Virus record (IMG/VR): IMGVR_UViG_3300042549_002595
Span: 1 to 24,069 of that record
DNA length: 24,069 nt
Direction: 5' to 3' (one strand)
Origin: a virus
A program made the translations under genes and the position numbers. The notes under the pieces were generated by a model. The model did not search any database and was not told where the DNA came from. It was given only the letters and a program-made list of their open reading frames with translations. Below are positions 12,653-20,059 of the stretch, piece after piece. Every line of letters begins with the position of its first letter. The stretch's first letter is position 1.

Positions 12653-13010
12653 CCAAACCCCCTCGCAAGAGGAGCTTGAAGCTCAATTACCCGTCCCAGT
12701 GGGCTACAAACTGCTGGTTGCGCTGCCCAAAGTCGAAGATACGTTTGAATCGGGAATTCTTAAGGCGGATACAACCAAGCAGCACGAAACCGTTCTCTCC
12801 ATGTGCGGTGCTGTGCTTGATATGGGGCCACAAGCATACTCGGATCCAGATCGGTTTCCGAACGGTCCGTGGTGCAAGATCGGTGACTTTGTGATGTTCC
12901 GTGCCAATACAGGTACGCGCTTCCGAGTCGCTGGGCAAGAGTACCGTTTGATGAACGACGATAGCATTGAAGCTGTCGTTGCCGATCCCCGTGGCGTAGA
13001 GAGGGTATGA
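12645..13010 (+). CDS. GroES-like co-chaperonin (121 aa)
   Basis: It has the GroES plan: VPVGYKLLVALPKVEDTFES at the start, an SGIL segment followed by a mobile-loop-like stretch, CGAVLDMG, then CKIGDFVMFRANTG and YRLMNDDSIEAVV. GroES caps the GroEL folding chamber. Phage versions (T4 gp31 is the classic, though diverged) adapt host GroEL so that the phage capsid protein can fold. The position between portal and scaffold fits that role. It is somewhat longer than the roughly 97-aa bacterial GroES, with an extra N-terminal tail and an insertion around QAYSDPDRFPNGPW. The family call is good; use for capsid folding is inference. Confidence 0.85.
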   Translation: MTNQTPSQEELEAQLPVPVGYKLLVALPKVEDTFESGILKADTTKQHETVLSMCGAVLDMGPQAYSDPDRFPNGPWCKIGDFVMFRANTGTRFRVAGQEYRLMNDDSIEAVVADPRGVERV

Positions 13011-13990
13011 TGGAAAAGCAAGAGTTCAAGTTCCCTCATGAGAGGGAAGAAGAGAAAAAAGCTCCCGAAGCGGATGCCGAAGTTAAGGGTTCCACCGCAG
13101 AACAAGAGATTGAGATTGAAATTGTTGACGATACGCCGCCCAAGGATCGCGGTCGTAAGCCGTCTGAGCCTCCTACGGATGTTACTGAAGACGAGCTGGG
13201 CGAGTACTCTGACAAGGTTAAGAAACGCATTCAGCACTTTTCCAAGGGCTACCACGACGAGCGTCGTCGGGCTGAAGCTGCGATTAGAGAGCGAGAAGAA
13301 GCCGTTCGGATTGCGCAGCAGATCTTTGAAGAGAACAAACGACTGAAGGGGCACTACAACAAGCATCAGGAAGCGCTTGTTAAATCAGCAAATGCTCGGG
13401 CGATTGCGGAGCTGGACCAAGCGAAACGGGCTTATAAGGAAGCCTACGAGGCTGGGGACGCCGATAAAGTCGTTGCAGCACAGGAAGCCCTGACCGCTGC
13501 CAAGATTCGCGCAGATCGAGCAGCCGCTTGGAAGCCTGCCCCTTTACAAGTTGAAGAAACTAATGTACAAATATCAAAAGCTGCACAACAACCCGCCCAA
13601 GAACCTGCGGTAGACCCAAAAGCTACGGCGTGGCAAAAAGCTAATCCGTGGTTTGGATCGAATCAGGAAATGACCAGTCTTGCTCTTGGGTTGCACCATA
13701 GGCTGGTCGAAGAGGGTTACGACCCTCGTAGCGATGACTACTACGAGCGTATTAACGCTGGTATGCGAAAGCGCTTCCCGGAAGAGTTTGACGACTCGTC
13801 TGGAACTAATGAAGCGCCTCCGGCTCCGAAGCCGCGCCAATCGACTGTGGTAGCCCCTGCTACTCGGACAACTGCGCCTAAGAAGATTACGTTGACCGAA
13901 TCGCAAATGAGGATTATCCGGAAGCTTGGTATCACTCCGGAGCAATACGCCAAACAGGTTGCATTAACTATGAGGTCCCAAAATGGCTGA
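13010..13990 (+). CDS. Scaffolding-like protein, 326 aa
   Basis: Strongly charged and helical, with an acidic N-terminus, a long coiled coil (about residues 70-165, including RRRAEAAIREREEAVRIAQQ), a Pro/Ala-rich linker and a basic C-terminus ending with ITPEQYAKQVALTMRSQNG. A short basic C-terminal helix is how many scaffolding proteins bind the capsid shell. It sits upstream of the capsid genes, as scaffolds do. ATG 13007 and 13010 both exist in ATGATGG; I prefer 13010 because GAGAGGG is then spaced correctly. It overlaps the co-chaperonin stop by one base. No protease domain is visible, so maturation by a fused protease is unlikely. Confidence 0.75.
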   Translation: MEKQEFKFPHEREEEKKAPEADAEVKGSTAEQEIEIEIVDDTPPKDRGRKPSEPPTDVTEDELGEYSDKVKKRIQHFSKGYHDERRRAEAAIREREEAVRIAQQIFEENKRLKGHYNKHQEALVKSANARAIAELDQAKRAYKEAYEAGDADKVVAAQEALTAAKIRADRAAAWKPAPLQVEETNVQISKAAQQPAQEPAVDPKATAWQKANPWFGSNQEMTSLALGLHHRLVEEGYDPRSDDYYERINAGMRKRFPEEFDDSSGTNEAPPAPKPRQSTVVAPATRTTAPKKITLTESQMRIIRKLGITPEQYAKQVALTMRSQNG

Positions 13991-14435
13991 GAGTCGTCTG
14001 TCCCGAGAGTTGGAAACCCGTGAAAAGCAAACTCGTCGTCGCTCGTGGGCACCGCCCGAGCTGCTGCCGTCTCCGAATCCGGAGCAAGGTTATGAGTTTC
14101 GCTGGGTTCGGATTAGCGCTTTGGGTATGAGCGACCCTCGCAATGTGTCCTCAAAGTTGCGTGAGGGTTGGGAGCCCGTCAAAGCGTCGGACCATCCCGA
14201 GATTGTTACGATGATGGACTCAAACGAGCACTTCAAAGACAATATCGTGATTGGTGGATTGATGCTATGCAAAACCCCAACGGAGCTTGTTGAAGACCGC
14301 AACGCCTACTACAAGAAGCAGGCCGATAGTCAGATGCAAACCGTTAACAACAACTTCATGCGAGAGAACGATCCTCGGATGCCGCTCTTTAGGGAGCATA
14401 CGTCTAAGGTATCGGCTTTCGGTACCGGTTCATAA
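13983..14435 (+). CDS. Capsid-region protein of unknown function, 150 aa
   Basis: Begins MAESRLSRELETREKQTRRR and carries a segment, YEFRWVRISALGMSDPRNVS followed by SSKLREGWEPVKA, that I recall from unannotated proteins next to phage capsid genes. It overlaps the scaffold gene by 8 bp, with GAGGT ahead of its ATG. It is basic at the N-terminus, soluble and without membrane segments. Likely a minor capsid or assembly component, judged from position only. A 15-base gap separates it from the next gene. Confidence 0.72.
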   Translation: MAESRLSRELETREKQTRRRSWAPPELLPSPNPEQGYEFRWVRISALGMSDPRNVSSKLREGWEPVKASDHPEIVTMMDSNEHFKDNIVIGGLMLCKTPTELVEDRNAYYKKQADSQMQTVNNNFMRENDPRMPLFREHTSKVSAFGTGS

Positions 14436-14450
14436 ATTTAGGAGCTTGAC

Positions 14451-15083
14451 ATGGCTTACCCCACTGTTGACGCCCCTTACGGTCTTCGTCCGGTCAATCT
14501 GATCGGCGGGCTACCGTTTGCGGGGGCCACCCGTGCCATTCCAATCGCGTCTAACTACGGCACCGCCATCTTCTATGGCGACGTGGTTCAGTACAAGAAC
14601 GACGGCACTCTCATCATTACGACGCTTCAGAACCAGACTTCGCCGGTTGCCGGTGTGGTTGGTGTGTTCCTTGGATGCTCGTACACGAATCCTTCGACCA
14701 AGCAGAAACTGTTCTCCCAGTACTACCCGGGCAGTATCGTTGCTGACGACATCGAGGCGTACATTTGTGACGATCCGAACGCACTGTTCAAGGTTGTGAA
14801 CGTCACTGGCGCTACTGCTGATGGCGCTTCAAGCGGTCTCCTGCCTGCTTACGTCAGCCGTGGTAACGCGATTGCTTGCAACGCCGAACTCGTGTTGAAC
14901 ACGGGTGTCACTACCACTGGCAACAGCCGGATGGGTGTGTTCATCAACAACGTGACGACGATTCTGCCGATTCGCGTGGTTGATGTGGTGCCTGATACCA
15001 AGAACACGTCGGGGAACTTTGTCGAGTTTATCGTCAAGTTCAACGCGACTTATCACACCTATAACGCCACCGCTGGTGTGTAA
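14451..15083 (+). CDS. Head decoration-like structural protein, 210 aa
   Basis: Begins MAYPTVDAPYGLRPVNLIGG, with a Gly/Thr/Val-rich, beta-strand-type composition and almost no charge clusters, typical of virion surface proteins. It lies directly before the major capsid gene with a TTTAGGAG ribosome site, which is where head stabilisation or decoration proteins are encoded. No enzyme motif. It could instead be a minor head protein. Its copy number cannot be told from sequence. Confidence 0.72.
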   Translation: MAYPTVDAPYGLRPVNLIGGLPFAGATRAIPIASNYGTAIFYGDVVQYKNDGTLIITTLQNQTSPVAGVVGVFLGCSYTNPSTKQKLFSQYYPGSIVADDIEAYICDDPNALFKVVNVTGATADGASSGLLPAYVSRGNAIACNAELVLNTGVTTTGNSRMGVFINNVTTILPIRVVDVVPDTKNTSGNFVEFIVKFNATYHTYNATAGV

Positions 15084-15093
15084 GGAGTAGATC

Positions 15094-16002
15094 ATGGCTA
15101 TTTCACGTTCACAGCTACTCAAAGAGCTGCTTCCAGGACTGAACGCGCTGTTCGGTCTTGAGTACAACCGGTATCCTGAAGAGCATAAAGAGATCTTCGA
15201 GACGGAGAACTCTGAGCGTTCCTTCGAAGAGGAGACCAAACTGTCGGGCTTCAACGCCGCTCCGGTCAAGGCCGAGGGTGCTGCGATGTCCTACGACAAT
15301 GCTCAGGAAGCTTGGACCGCTCGCTACAACCACGAGACGATCGTGCTTGGTTTCTCGCTGACCGAAGAGGCCATCGAGGACAACCTGTACGACAGTCTGT
15401 CGGCTCGGTACACCAAGGCGCTTGCTCGGGCCATGGCGTACACCAAGCAGGTTAAAGCGTCGGCTATTCTGAACCAAGGCTTCACTGGCGGTCCGACCTA
15501 CGGTGACGGCAAGGTTCTGTTTGCTACGGATCACCCCCTGATTTCGGGTGGTGTCAACAGCAACCGTCCCACTACCGGCGCTGATCTGAATGAGACCTCG
15601 CTTGAGGCTGCTGTGATTCAGATCGCTGGCTGGACCGATGAGCGTGGTCTGCTGATTGCGGCTAAACCCCGCAAGTTGATTGTGCCGCCTGCTCTGCAGT
15701 TCGTTGCAACCCGTCTGTTGGAAACCGCGCAGCGTCCCGGTACCACCGACAACGACGTCAACGCGCTGAAGAACAACGGCTCGATCCCCGAGGGCTACAC
15801 GGTCAACCACTGGCTGACCGACACGAACGCATGGTTCCTCATGACGGACGTGCCCAACGGTCTGAAGCACTTCGTGCGTACGCCCATGCAGAACAGCATG
15901 GATACGGACTTTGATACCGGCAACGCTCGGTACAAGGCTCGTGAGCGTTACAGCTTCGGTGTGTCGGATCCGCTCGGTGCTTTCGGTTCGCCGGGAGCGT
16001 AA
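15094..16002 (+). CDS. Major capsid protein (Mu gpT-like family)
   Basis: A 302-aa protein beginning MAISRSQLLKELLPGLNALF. Features recalling Mu gpT-type major head subunits include the KVLFATDHPL segment, GLLIAAKPRKLIVPPALQFV and a C-terminal MDTDFDTGNARYKARERYSF. These proteins have the HK97 fold and assemble the icosahedral shell. AAGGAG precedes the start, and a strong intrinsic terminator follows the stop, which would set off the packaging and head part from the genes that follow. There is no N-terminal delta domain or prohead protease, so assembly would use the separate scaffold upstream. Confidence 0.88.
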   Translation: MAISRSQLLKELLPGLNALFGLEYNRYPEEHKEIFETENSERSFEEETKLSGFNAAPVKAEGAAMSYDNAQEAWTARYNHETIVLGFSLTEEAIEDNLYDSLSARYTKALARAMAYTKQVKASAILNQGFTGGPTYGDGKVLFATDHPLISGGVNSNRPTTGADLNETSLEAAVIQIAGWTDERGLLIAAKPRKLIVPPALQFVATRLLETAQRPGTTDNDVNALKNNGSIPEGYTVNHWLTDTNAWFLMTDVPNGLKHFVRTPMQNSMDTDFDTGNARYKARERYSFGVSDPLGAFGSPGA

Positions 16003-16025
16003 GCGGAAACAGTCTCTGACTGTGG

Positions 16026-16055
16026 AAGGGGGCCTTGCGCCCCCTTTTCTTTTGT
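16026..16055 (+). terminator. Intrinsic terminator after the capsid gene
   Basis: AAGGGGGC-CTTGC-GCCCCCTT is followed by TTCTTTTG, a GC-rich stem with a T-run about 25 bp after the capsid stop. It would lower transcription into the lysis and tail genes. Confidence 0.85.
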
Positions 16056-16146
16056 GATACAACCTCTGTATCCGGAACCCCCAGCCTATCGAACCGGTCC
16101 GGCGGACTTCATGCAGATCGGTAGGCTACTCGCATGAGAGGATATT

Positions 16147-16641
16147 ATGCCGACGACTTCAACTACCACCTCCGTATGGCGTGCAGGTGGCGGCGATGCA
16201 ACCAAGACCAGCTACGCTGGTTCGATGTTGATGGTTGCCGATTTCTATTTTGATCCGACCGCTGCGAACACCACGACTCTGAAGCGTTCTTCGACTGATA
16301 CGCGCACCATCGTTCTTCCGATTGGCGCAATTGTTGTCGAGATTCAAGTTAACGCCGCTGGTACTGGTGGTACGAACCCCACGTTCGATATGGGGTGGAT
16401 TGGCTACACCGACTCAACCGCTGTTGACGTAGATGGTCTGATTGCTGAAGGCGATGCCGACGCTGGCAAAACAATCTTCACGTGGGCAACGGCGACTGCT
16501 GGGGATGACATGGGTGTTGCCATGTCAACGACACAGATGGTGACTCTGACCGCTGGTGTCGGTGCTTCGGCTGCTACGGGCGGTACGGTAACGGGTCGCA
16601 TTCTGTACTACGTCCCCACTGACGGCGCATACACCAACTAA
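16147..16641 (+). CDS. Virion structural protein, 164 aa
   Basis: Begins MPTTSTTTSVWRAGGGDATK and is dominated by Thr, Gly, Ala and Val, with short beta-strand-like blocks (TRTIVLPIGAIVVEIQV). This is the pattern of a small beta-sandwich virion protein. A GAGAGGATATT ribosome site precedes ATG 16147. It lies downstream of the capsid terminator together with the next, similar 93-aa gene. It could be a head fibre or decoration, or a tail component. No specific family recognised. Confidence 0.7.
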   Translation: MPTTSTTTSVWRAGGGDATKTSYAGSMLMVADFYFDPTAANTTTLKRSSTDTRTIVLPIGAIVVEIQVNAAGTGGTNPTFDMGWIGYTDSTAVDVDGLIAEGDADAGKTIFTWATATAGDDMGVAMSTTQMVTLTAGVGASAATGGTVTGRILYYVPTDGAYTN

Positions 16642-16660
16642 GGTGTAGAGGAGGTTTGTC

Positions 16661-16942
16661 ATGATGCAAACCGACGTTAAAGCCGGATATGTCAGCGCCA
16701 CGGCGACTGTATTTGATGGTAGAACTCGTTTTAAGGGTCTGGTAGTGACCCCGGGTTCCGCTGCTGGTACGGTTGTCGTGCGCGATGGTGGTGCCGGTGG
16801 TACGACGTTGTTTTCGACCGCTACTTTGTCGAGCGGTACGCCGTTTTCGGTACTGATCCCGGGTGAAGGTGTTCTTTGTTACACGGATCTTCATGTGACC
16901 GTGACAGGGGCCGCCACGACTGCGATGGTCTATTACGGGTGA
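16661..16942 (+). CDS. Small beta-rich structural protein, 93 aa
   Basis: Starts at ATG 16661 (ATGATG) after GAGGAGG. The product, beginning MMQTDVKAGYVSATATVFDG, is a compact beta-type protein with GLVVTPGSAAGTVVVRDGGA. Sequences of this form occur in phage virion regions as a small jelly-roll or Ig-like domain of unknown role. It lies 3 bases before the endolysin gene, so the two are likely cotranslated. Confidence 0.7.
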   Translation: MMQTDVKAGYVSATATVFDGRTRFKGLVVTPGSAAGTVVVRDGGAGGTTLFSTATLSSGTPFSVLIPGEGVLCYTDLHVTVTGAATTAMVYYG

Positions 16943-16945
16943 TGT

Positions 16946-17422
16946 ATGAACTTCGATACCGCATTCCATACGCTTCTTGGGCATGAGGGGTCGTACTCAA
17001 ACCATCCAAATGATCCGGGTGGTGAGACGATGTGGGGCATCACGATTGCTGTTGCGCGTGAGCACTGCTACGACGGTCCGATGAAGGACATGCCGACTGA
17101 TGTTGCGAAGACGATCTACAAGAAGTCGTATTGGGATGCGGTTCGAGCTGATGAGCTTCCGCCCGTTGTTCGATATGCGGTGTTTGATGCTGCGGTGAAC
17201 AGTGGTGTAGGGACTGCTATCAAGTGGTTGCAACAGTCAGTTGGTGCGACTCCGGACGGTGTCCTCGGCCCGAAGACTTTGGCTGCGCTCCATGAAGTCA
17301 ATCCTGACGGGCTGCTTCGGAAGATGCTCGCTCGCCGACTGCGAGCGATGACAAACATGTCTGGCTGGCCGATCTTTTCGACGGGCTGGGCTAGACGGAT
17401 TGCGAGCTTGTTGGAGGCATGA
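16946..17422 (+). CDS. Endolysin: GH108 muramidase with peptidoglycan-binding end
   Basis: A 158-aa lysozyme of the glycoside hydrolase 108 (phage lysozyme, COG3926-like) family, which cleaves the peptidoglycan glycan chain. The signature GHEGSYSNHPNDPGGETMWG lies near the N-terminus, with E14 as the likely catalytic acid. FDAAVNSGVGTAIKWLQQSV and TPDGVLGPKTLAALHEV form the C-terminal peptidoglycan-binding part. No signal peptide is visible, so it should need a holin to leave the cytoplasm. The next genes encode membrane proteins, giving a lysis cassette inside the structural operon. Confidence 0.92.
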   Translation: MNFDTAFHTLLGHEGSYSNHPNDPGGETMWGITIAVAREHCYDGPMKDMPTDVAKTIYKKSYWDAVRADELPPVVRYAVFDAAVNSGVGTAIKWLQQSVGATPDGVLGPKTLAALHEVNPDGLLRKMLARRLRAMTNMSGWPIFSTGWARRIASLLEA

Positions 17423-17875
17423 GTGATCGACTTCCACAAAGCAATTGGGGCAGTTGCTGCCAGCATTGCTGCACTGGGAGGCGGCTACACGCTATTTGAT
17501 AAGTTTGGCTGGCTAGACAACCAGATCATCGAGTGGGTGCCTGAGCACTTTAAGATTGCAGATAGTAAGATTGGTGAACCGGTGCTAGTCACAGTGGCGC
17601 GGATCAAGAAGCGTGATGATTGTTCGGTAGAGTCCTTCGTACCGGCGATCAGGGATGGAAAGGGTGTGGTGCATGAAGCCACATCATCTAACCCCAAGTT
17701 TTCCGGCCCTGCTGGGCCAGAGGTGGACACTTTCACCTATTCGCTTACACTTAAGGATGTACCGGCTCCGGGTAAGTCCACGCTACTTGCTACGATCAAG
17801 TACAAGTGTCCAGAGGGCGAACGAGTCGTCACTTACCCCCGCCACCAGAACCTCACTTTCAACTTGAGGCAGTAA
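17423..17875 (+). CDS. Membrane-anchored protein of the lysis cassette, 150 aa
   Basis: Starts with GTG 17423 directly after the endolysin TGA, behind GGAGG with a 6-base gap. The N-terminus (IGAVAASIAALGGGYTLFDK) can form one membrane helix and is followed by a soluble, beta-type domain with two cysteines. The likely arrangement is an inner-membrane anchor with a periplasmic domain. The place right after the endolysin suits a role in lysis, such as a spanin-like component, but no lipobox or known spanin motif is seen. Function inferred from topology and position only. Confidence 0.68.
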   Translation: MIDFHKAIGAVAASIAALGGGYTLFDKFGWLDNQIIEWVPEHFKIADSKIGEPVLVTVARIKKRDDCSVESFVPAIRDGKGVVHEATSSNPKFSGPAGPEVDTFTYSLTLKDVPAPGKSTLLATIKYKCPEGERVVTYPRHQNLTFNLRQ

Positions 17876-18376
17876 ATGGCTCCCCTCCTTGCCGGTATCG
17901 TGTCCAGTCTGATCCAGAACAACCTGCCGAAGGTTGCTCAAGCGGTTGTGGACAAGGGCTTGGACTACGTTCAAGAGAAGACCGGCATTGAGTTAAAGCC
18001 TGACATGAGCGCAGAGGAAGTGAAAGCCCTGCGTGAAGCTGCTCAGAAGCACGAAGAGTTCAAAATCGAGCAAGCCAACAAGAACACGGCTGACGCTCGG
18101 GCCATGCAGGTTGCTGCATTGCAACAGGACGATAAGTTCGCCAAGCGATACGTCATGTACTTGGCGACGTTCTGGTCAGTGACTGCGGTTGTCTACATCT
18201 TCCTGATCACCTTCACCTTCATCCCTGAGATGAACGTCCGTTTTGCGGATACGATTCTTGGCTTCCTGCTTGGGACTGTGGTCGCAACGATTCTGAACTT
18301 CTTCCTCGGATCGAGTGCCAGCTCCAAAGAGAAGACCGAGGTTCTGGCCGCTGAACTCAAAGAGCAGAAGAGGTAA
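17876..18376 (+). CDS. Holin, GTA/3TM type
   Basis: A 166-aa protein with an amphipathic N-terminus (PLLAGIVSSLIQ), a charged helical middle and two clear membrane helices at about 92-115 and 124-146, ending in a charged tail. This arrangement, with FAKRYVMYLATFW before the first helix and LLGTVVATILNFFLGSSASS in the second, matches the holin family found in gene transfer agents and many phages (holin of 3TMs). Holins form membrane lesions that let the endolysin through. ATG 17876 abuts the upstream stop, with GAGG at good spacing. Confidence 0.82.
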   Translation: MAPLLAGIVSSLIQNNLPKVAQAVVDKGLDYVQEKTGIELKPDMSAEEVKALREAAQKHEEFKIEQANKNTADARAMQVAALQQDDKFAKRYVMYLATFWSVTAVVYIFLITFTFIPEMNVRFADTILGFLLGTVVATILNFFLGSSASSKEKTEVLAAELKEQKR

Positions 18377-18378
18377 AC

Positions 18379-18633
18379 ATGGCTAAGACTCCTGCATGGC
18401 AGCGCAAAGAAGGTAAAAATCCCGCTGGTGGTTTGAATGCTAAAGGCAGGGCCAGCTACAATGCGGCGAACCCGGGCAAGCCGGGTCTCAAGGCTCCGCA
18501 GCCTGAAGGCGGTTCTCGTCGGGATTCATTCTGCGCTCGGATGAAAGGGATGAAAAAGAAGCTGACTTCCGCTAAGACAGCTAATGATCCCAACAGCCGT
18601 ATTAATAAATCATTACGGGCTTGGAAGTGTTAA
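18379..18633 (+). CDS. Small basic protein, DUF6321-like, 84 aa
   Basis: Begins MAKTPAWQRKEGKNPAGGLN and continues AKGRASYNAANPGKPGL. This opening is one I recall from DUF6321-type phage proteins, which are small, very basic and of unknown role. It is lysine-rich, with a short C-terminal SLRAWKC. The high positive charge suggests nucleic-acid or virion association. AGAGG precedes ATG 18379, two bases after the holin stop. It is the first of a run of tiny Lys/Gly-rich proteins up to position 20059. Confidence 0.75.
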   Translation: MAKTPAWQRKEGKNPAGGLNAKGRASYNAANPGKPGLKAPQPEGGSRRDSFCARMKGMKKKLTSAKTANDPNSRINKSLRAWKC

Positions 18634-18634
18634 C

Positions 18635-18859
18635 ATGACTGAACAAACTTCTGAAACCACTAAAGCACTACTTGACGGCTTGTCGGTAGTCACCGTAGTT
18701 GGTACGCTTGTTGATATGTTGCCTTCTGTAGCGGCTTTGTTTACTATTCTGTGGACCGGTATTCGTATTTGGGAAACGGATACTATGCAGCGAATCTTTG
18801 GACGTAAAAATGCCGAGCAAGACACGAGCCCAACACAATCTGATGGCGATGGTCGCTAA
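18635..18859 (+). CDS. Small holin-like membrane protein, 74 aa
   Basis: Begins MTEQTSETTKALLDGLSVVT. It has two hydrophobic stretches, SVVTVVGTLVDMLPSVAALF and FTILWTGI, enough for one long or two short membrane helices, then RIWETDTMQRIFGRK and an acidic, polar tail. This shape fits class II or III holins and accessory holins of phages. It starts 1 base after the previous stop, and its last 50 bases overlap the next gene in another frame. A second holin or an antiholin beside the 3TM holin is a reasonable reading. Confidence 0.68.
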   Translation: MTEQTSETTKALLDGLSVVTVVGTLVDMLPSVAALFTILWTGIRIWETDTMQRIFGRKNAEQDTSPTQSDGDGR

Positions 18860-19190
18860 TGATCCCGCCGCATCTAAACGCCTTGGCATCCCTCAGCGGG
18901 TTGGCAAGGACTTCATGGAGGCCGATAAAGGCCGTAAATTTGCAGAGGGTGGTCAAATGAAAGAGTCCAAAGCGATGATGGGTAAAGAGCTGGCCTTCAT
19001 GAAAAAGAAGGGCGCTCCGAAGTCCATGATTAAGCATGAGATGGCGGAAGCCAAGGGCATGAAGCACGGCGGTAAAACTTATGCTGCTGGTGGATCAGTT
19101 GGTTCCGCTTCCAAGCGGGCTGATGGAATTGCCAAGAAGGGCAAGACCAAAACGACGATGGTTAAAATGGCTTACGGCGGAAAGTGCTGA
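18810..19190 (+). CDS. Lys/Gly-rich protein with GSASKRADG tail, 126 aa
   Basis: Begins MPSKTRAQHNLMAMVANDPA, an opening I recall from many unannotated freshwater phage proteins. It continues with a charged, Met- and Lys-rich middle and ends with GSVGSASKRADGIAKKGKTK followed by a short glycine tail. Start ATG 18810 lies inside the end of the holin-like gene and uses a GGACG site. The GSASKRADG motif returns in the next gene. The protein is strongly basic; a virion-internal or DNA-associated role is possible but unproven. Confidence 0.72.
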   Translation: MPSKTRAQHNLMAMVANDPAASKRLGIPQRVGKDFMEADKGRKFAEGGQMKESKAMMGKELAFMKKKGAPKSMIKHEMAEAKGMKHGGKTYAAGGSVGSASKRADGIAKKGKTKTTMVKMAYGGKC

Positions 19191-19191
19191 C

Positions 19192-19533
19192 ATGGCGACC
19201 CAAAACAAACCCTCTAAACGCCCTCAGGTCGTTGGACCCTTTCAAGCGGTTAACCCTCCTGAGGATCTCGCATCTCCCGCCCCGTCGCCCCCGCCTCCGA
19301 AGCCTGTTAATGAGATGAGCATCTCCCCTGAGGCACAGCGTCGGGCCGATGAAGAAGAGCGTCTGCAGAAGCTTCGAGACGAGTCTGGTAAAGCTGCGGA
19401 AGCCTCTCGTCGTGCATCGATGGGTACGTCCAAAGAGCCGGTCAAGAAAGCCAAGGGTGGCATGATTGGTTCCGCATCGAAACGTGCGGATGGCTGCGCT
19501 CAGCGGGGCAAGACCAAGGGTCGCTTTATTTAA
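19192..19533 (+). CDS. Pro-rich protein with GSASKRADG tail, 113 aa
   Basis: Starts at ATG 19192, one base after the preceding stop. It has an N-terminal basic and proline-rich part (ASPAPSPPPPKPVNEMSIS), a charged helix (RRADEEERLQKLRDESGKAA) and a tail GGMIGSASKRADGCAQRGKT. The tail matches that of the upstream gene at GSASKRADG-x-A-x-x-GKTK, so the two share a C-terminal module. The rest of the protein is unrelated. I recognise no enzyme domain. Confidence 0.72.
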   Translation: MATQNKPSKRPQVVGPFQAVNPPEDLASPAPSPPPPKPVNEMSISPEAQRRADEEERLQKLRDESGKAAEASRRASMGTSKEPVKKAKGGMIGSASKRADGCAQRGKTKGRFI

Positions 19534-19544
19534 CGAGGTGTGCC

Positions 19545-19829
19545 ATGATGGCTTCTCGTGGTATGGGGATCATCAGTCCCCGCAAGATGCCGGGTCCTAA
19601 GCGTAAGCAGCGTCGAGACGATACGTCATTCTATGAGTATGCCGAGGGTGGCGACGTCTCGCGTGTGAACGAGGCGGGGAACTATACGAAGCCGGGGATG
19701 CGCAAATCCTTGTTCAATAAGATCAAGGGACAAGCGGTGCAGGGTACGGGCGCGGGGCAGTGGTCCGCGAGAAAAGCACAACTTTTGGCGAAGCAGTACA
19801 AGGCTAAGGGTGGGGGGTACAGGGATTGA
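19545..19829 (+). CDS. DUF5872-like small basic protein, 94 aa
   Basis: Starts at ATG 19545 (ATGATG) after GAGGTG. The C-terminal half, YTKPGMRKSLFNKIKGQAVQ followed by GAGQWSARKAQLLAKQYKAK and GGGY, resembles DUF5872, a small family I recall from phages and some bacteria. The N-terminal half is Arg/Lys-rich with an EYAEGGDVSR stretch. No function is known for the family. It overlaps the following TTG start by four bases. Confidence 0.75.
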   Translation: MMASRGMGIISPRKMPGPKRKQRRDDTSFYEYAEGGDVSRVNEAGNYTKPGMRKSLFNKIKGQAVQGTGAGQWSARKAQLLAKQYKAKGGGYRD

Positions 19830-20059
19830 AATCTCCTCAACAATCGCTTAAAAGCTGGACTGAGCAGAAGTGGCGTACAAAGTCCGGTAAACCGTCTTCC
19901 AAGACGGGTGAGCGATATTTACCCGAGGCAGCGATTAAATCTCTTTCTCCTCAAGAGTACGCGGCAACAACCCGAGCCAAACGCGCTGGCAAGGCGCAAG
20001 GGAAGCAGTTTGTGAAGCAACCTAAGACTATTGCGCAGAAGACTGCGAGGTATCGATAA
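19826..20059 (+). CDS. Small basic protein, 77 aa, TTG start
   Basis: The frame opens at TTG 19826, inside the previous stop codon (TTGA), with an AGGGA upstream. It continues KSPQQSLKSWTEQKWRTKSG and KTGERYLPEAAIKSLSPQEY, ending in a Lys/Arg-rich tail. No ATG occurs early in the frame, so the TTG with coupled translation is the best start. The protein is very basic and probably binds nucleic acid or virion partners. Its stop overlaps the ATG of the neck protein gene. Similar proteins are unannotated in related phages as far as I recall. Confidence 0.7.
   Translation: MKSPQQSLKSWTEQKWRTKSGKPSSKTGERYLPEAAIKSLSPQEYAATTRAKRAGKAQGKQFVKQPKTIAQKTARYR

Noticed and set aside
15115-16062. Long minus-strand frame opposite the capsid gene (315 codons)
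   Set aside because: It is the antisense shadow of the capsid protein, whose family features are clear on the plus strand, and it has no ribosome site.
16056-16072. GATACA-ACCTC-TGTATC inverted repeat after the capsid terminator
   Set aside because: A single short stem with no partner sites or promoter elements nearby; likely incidental.
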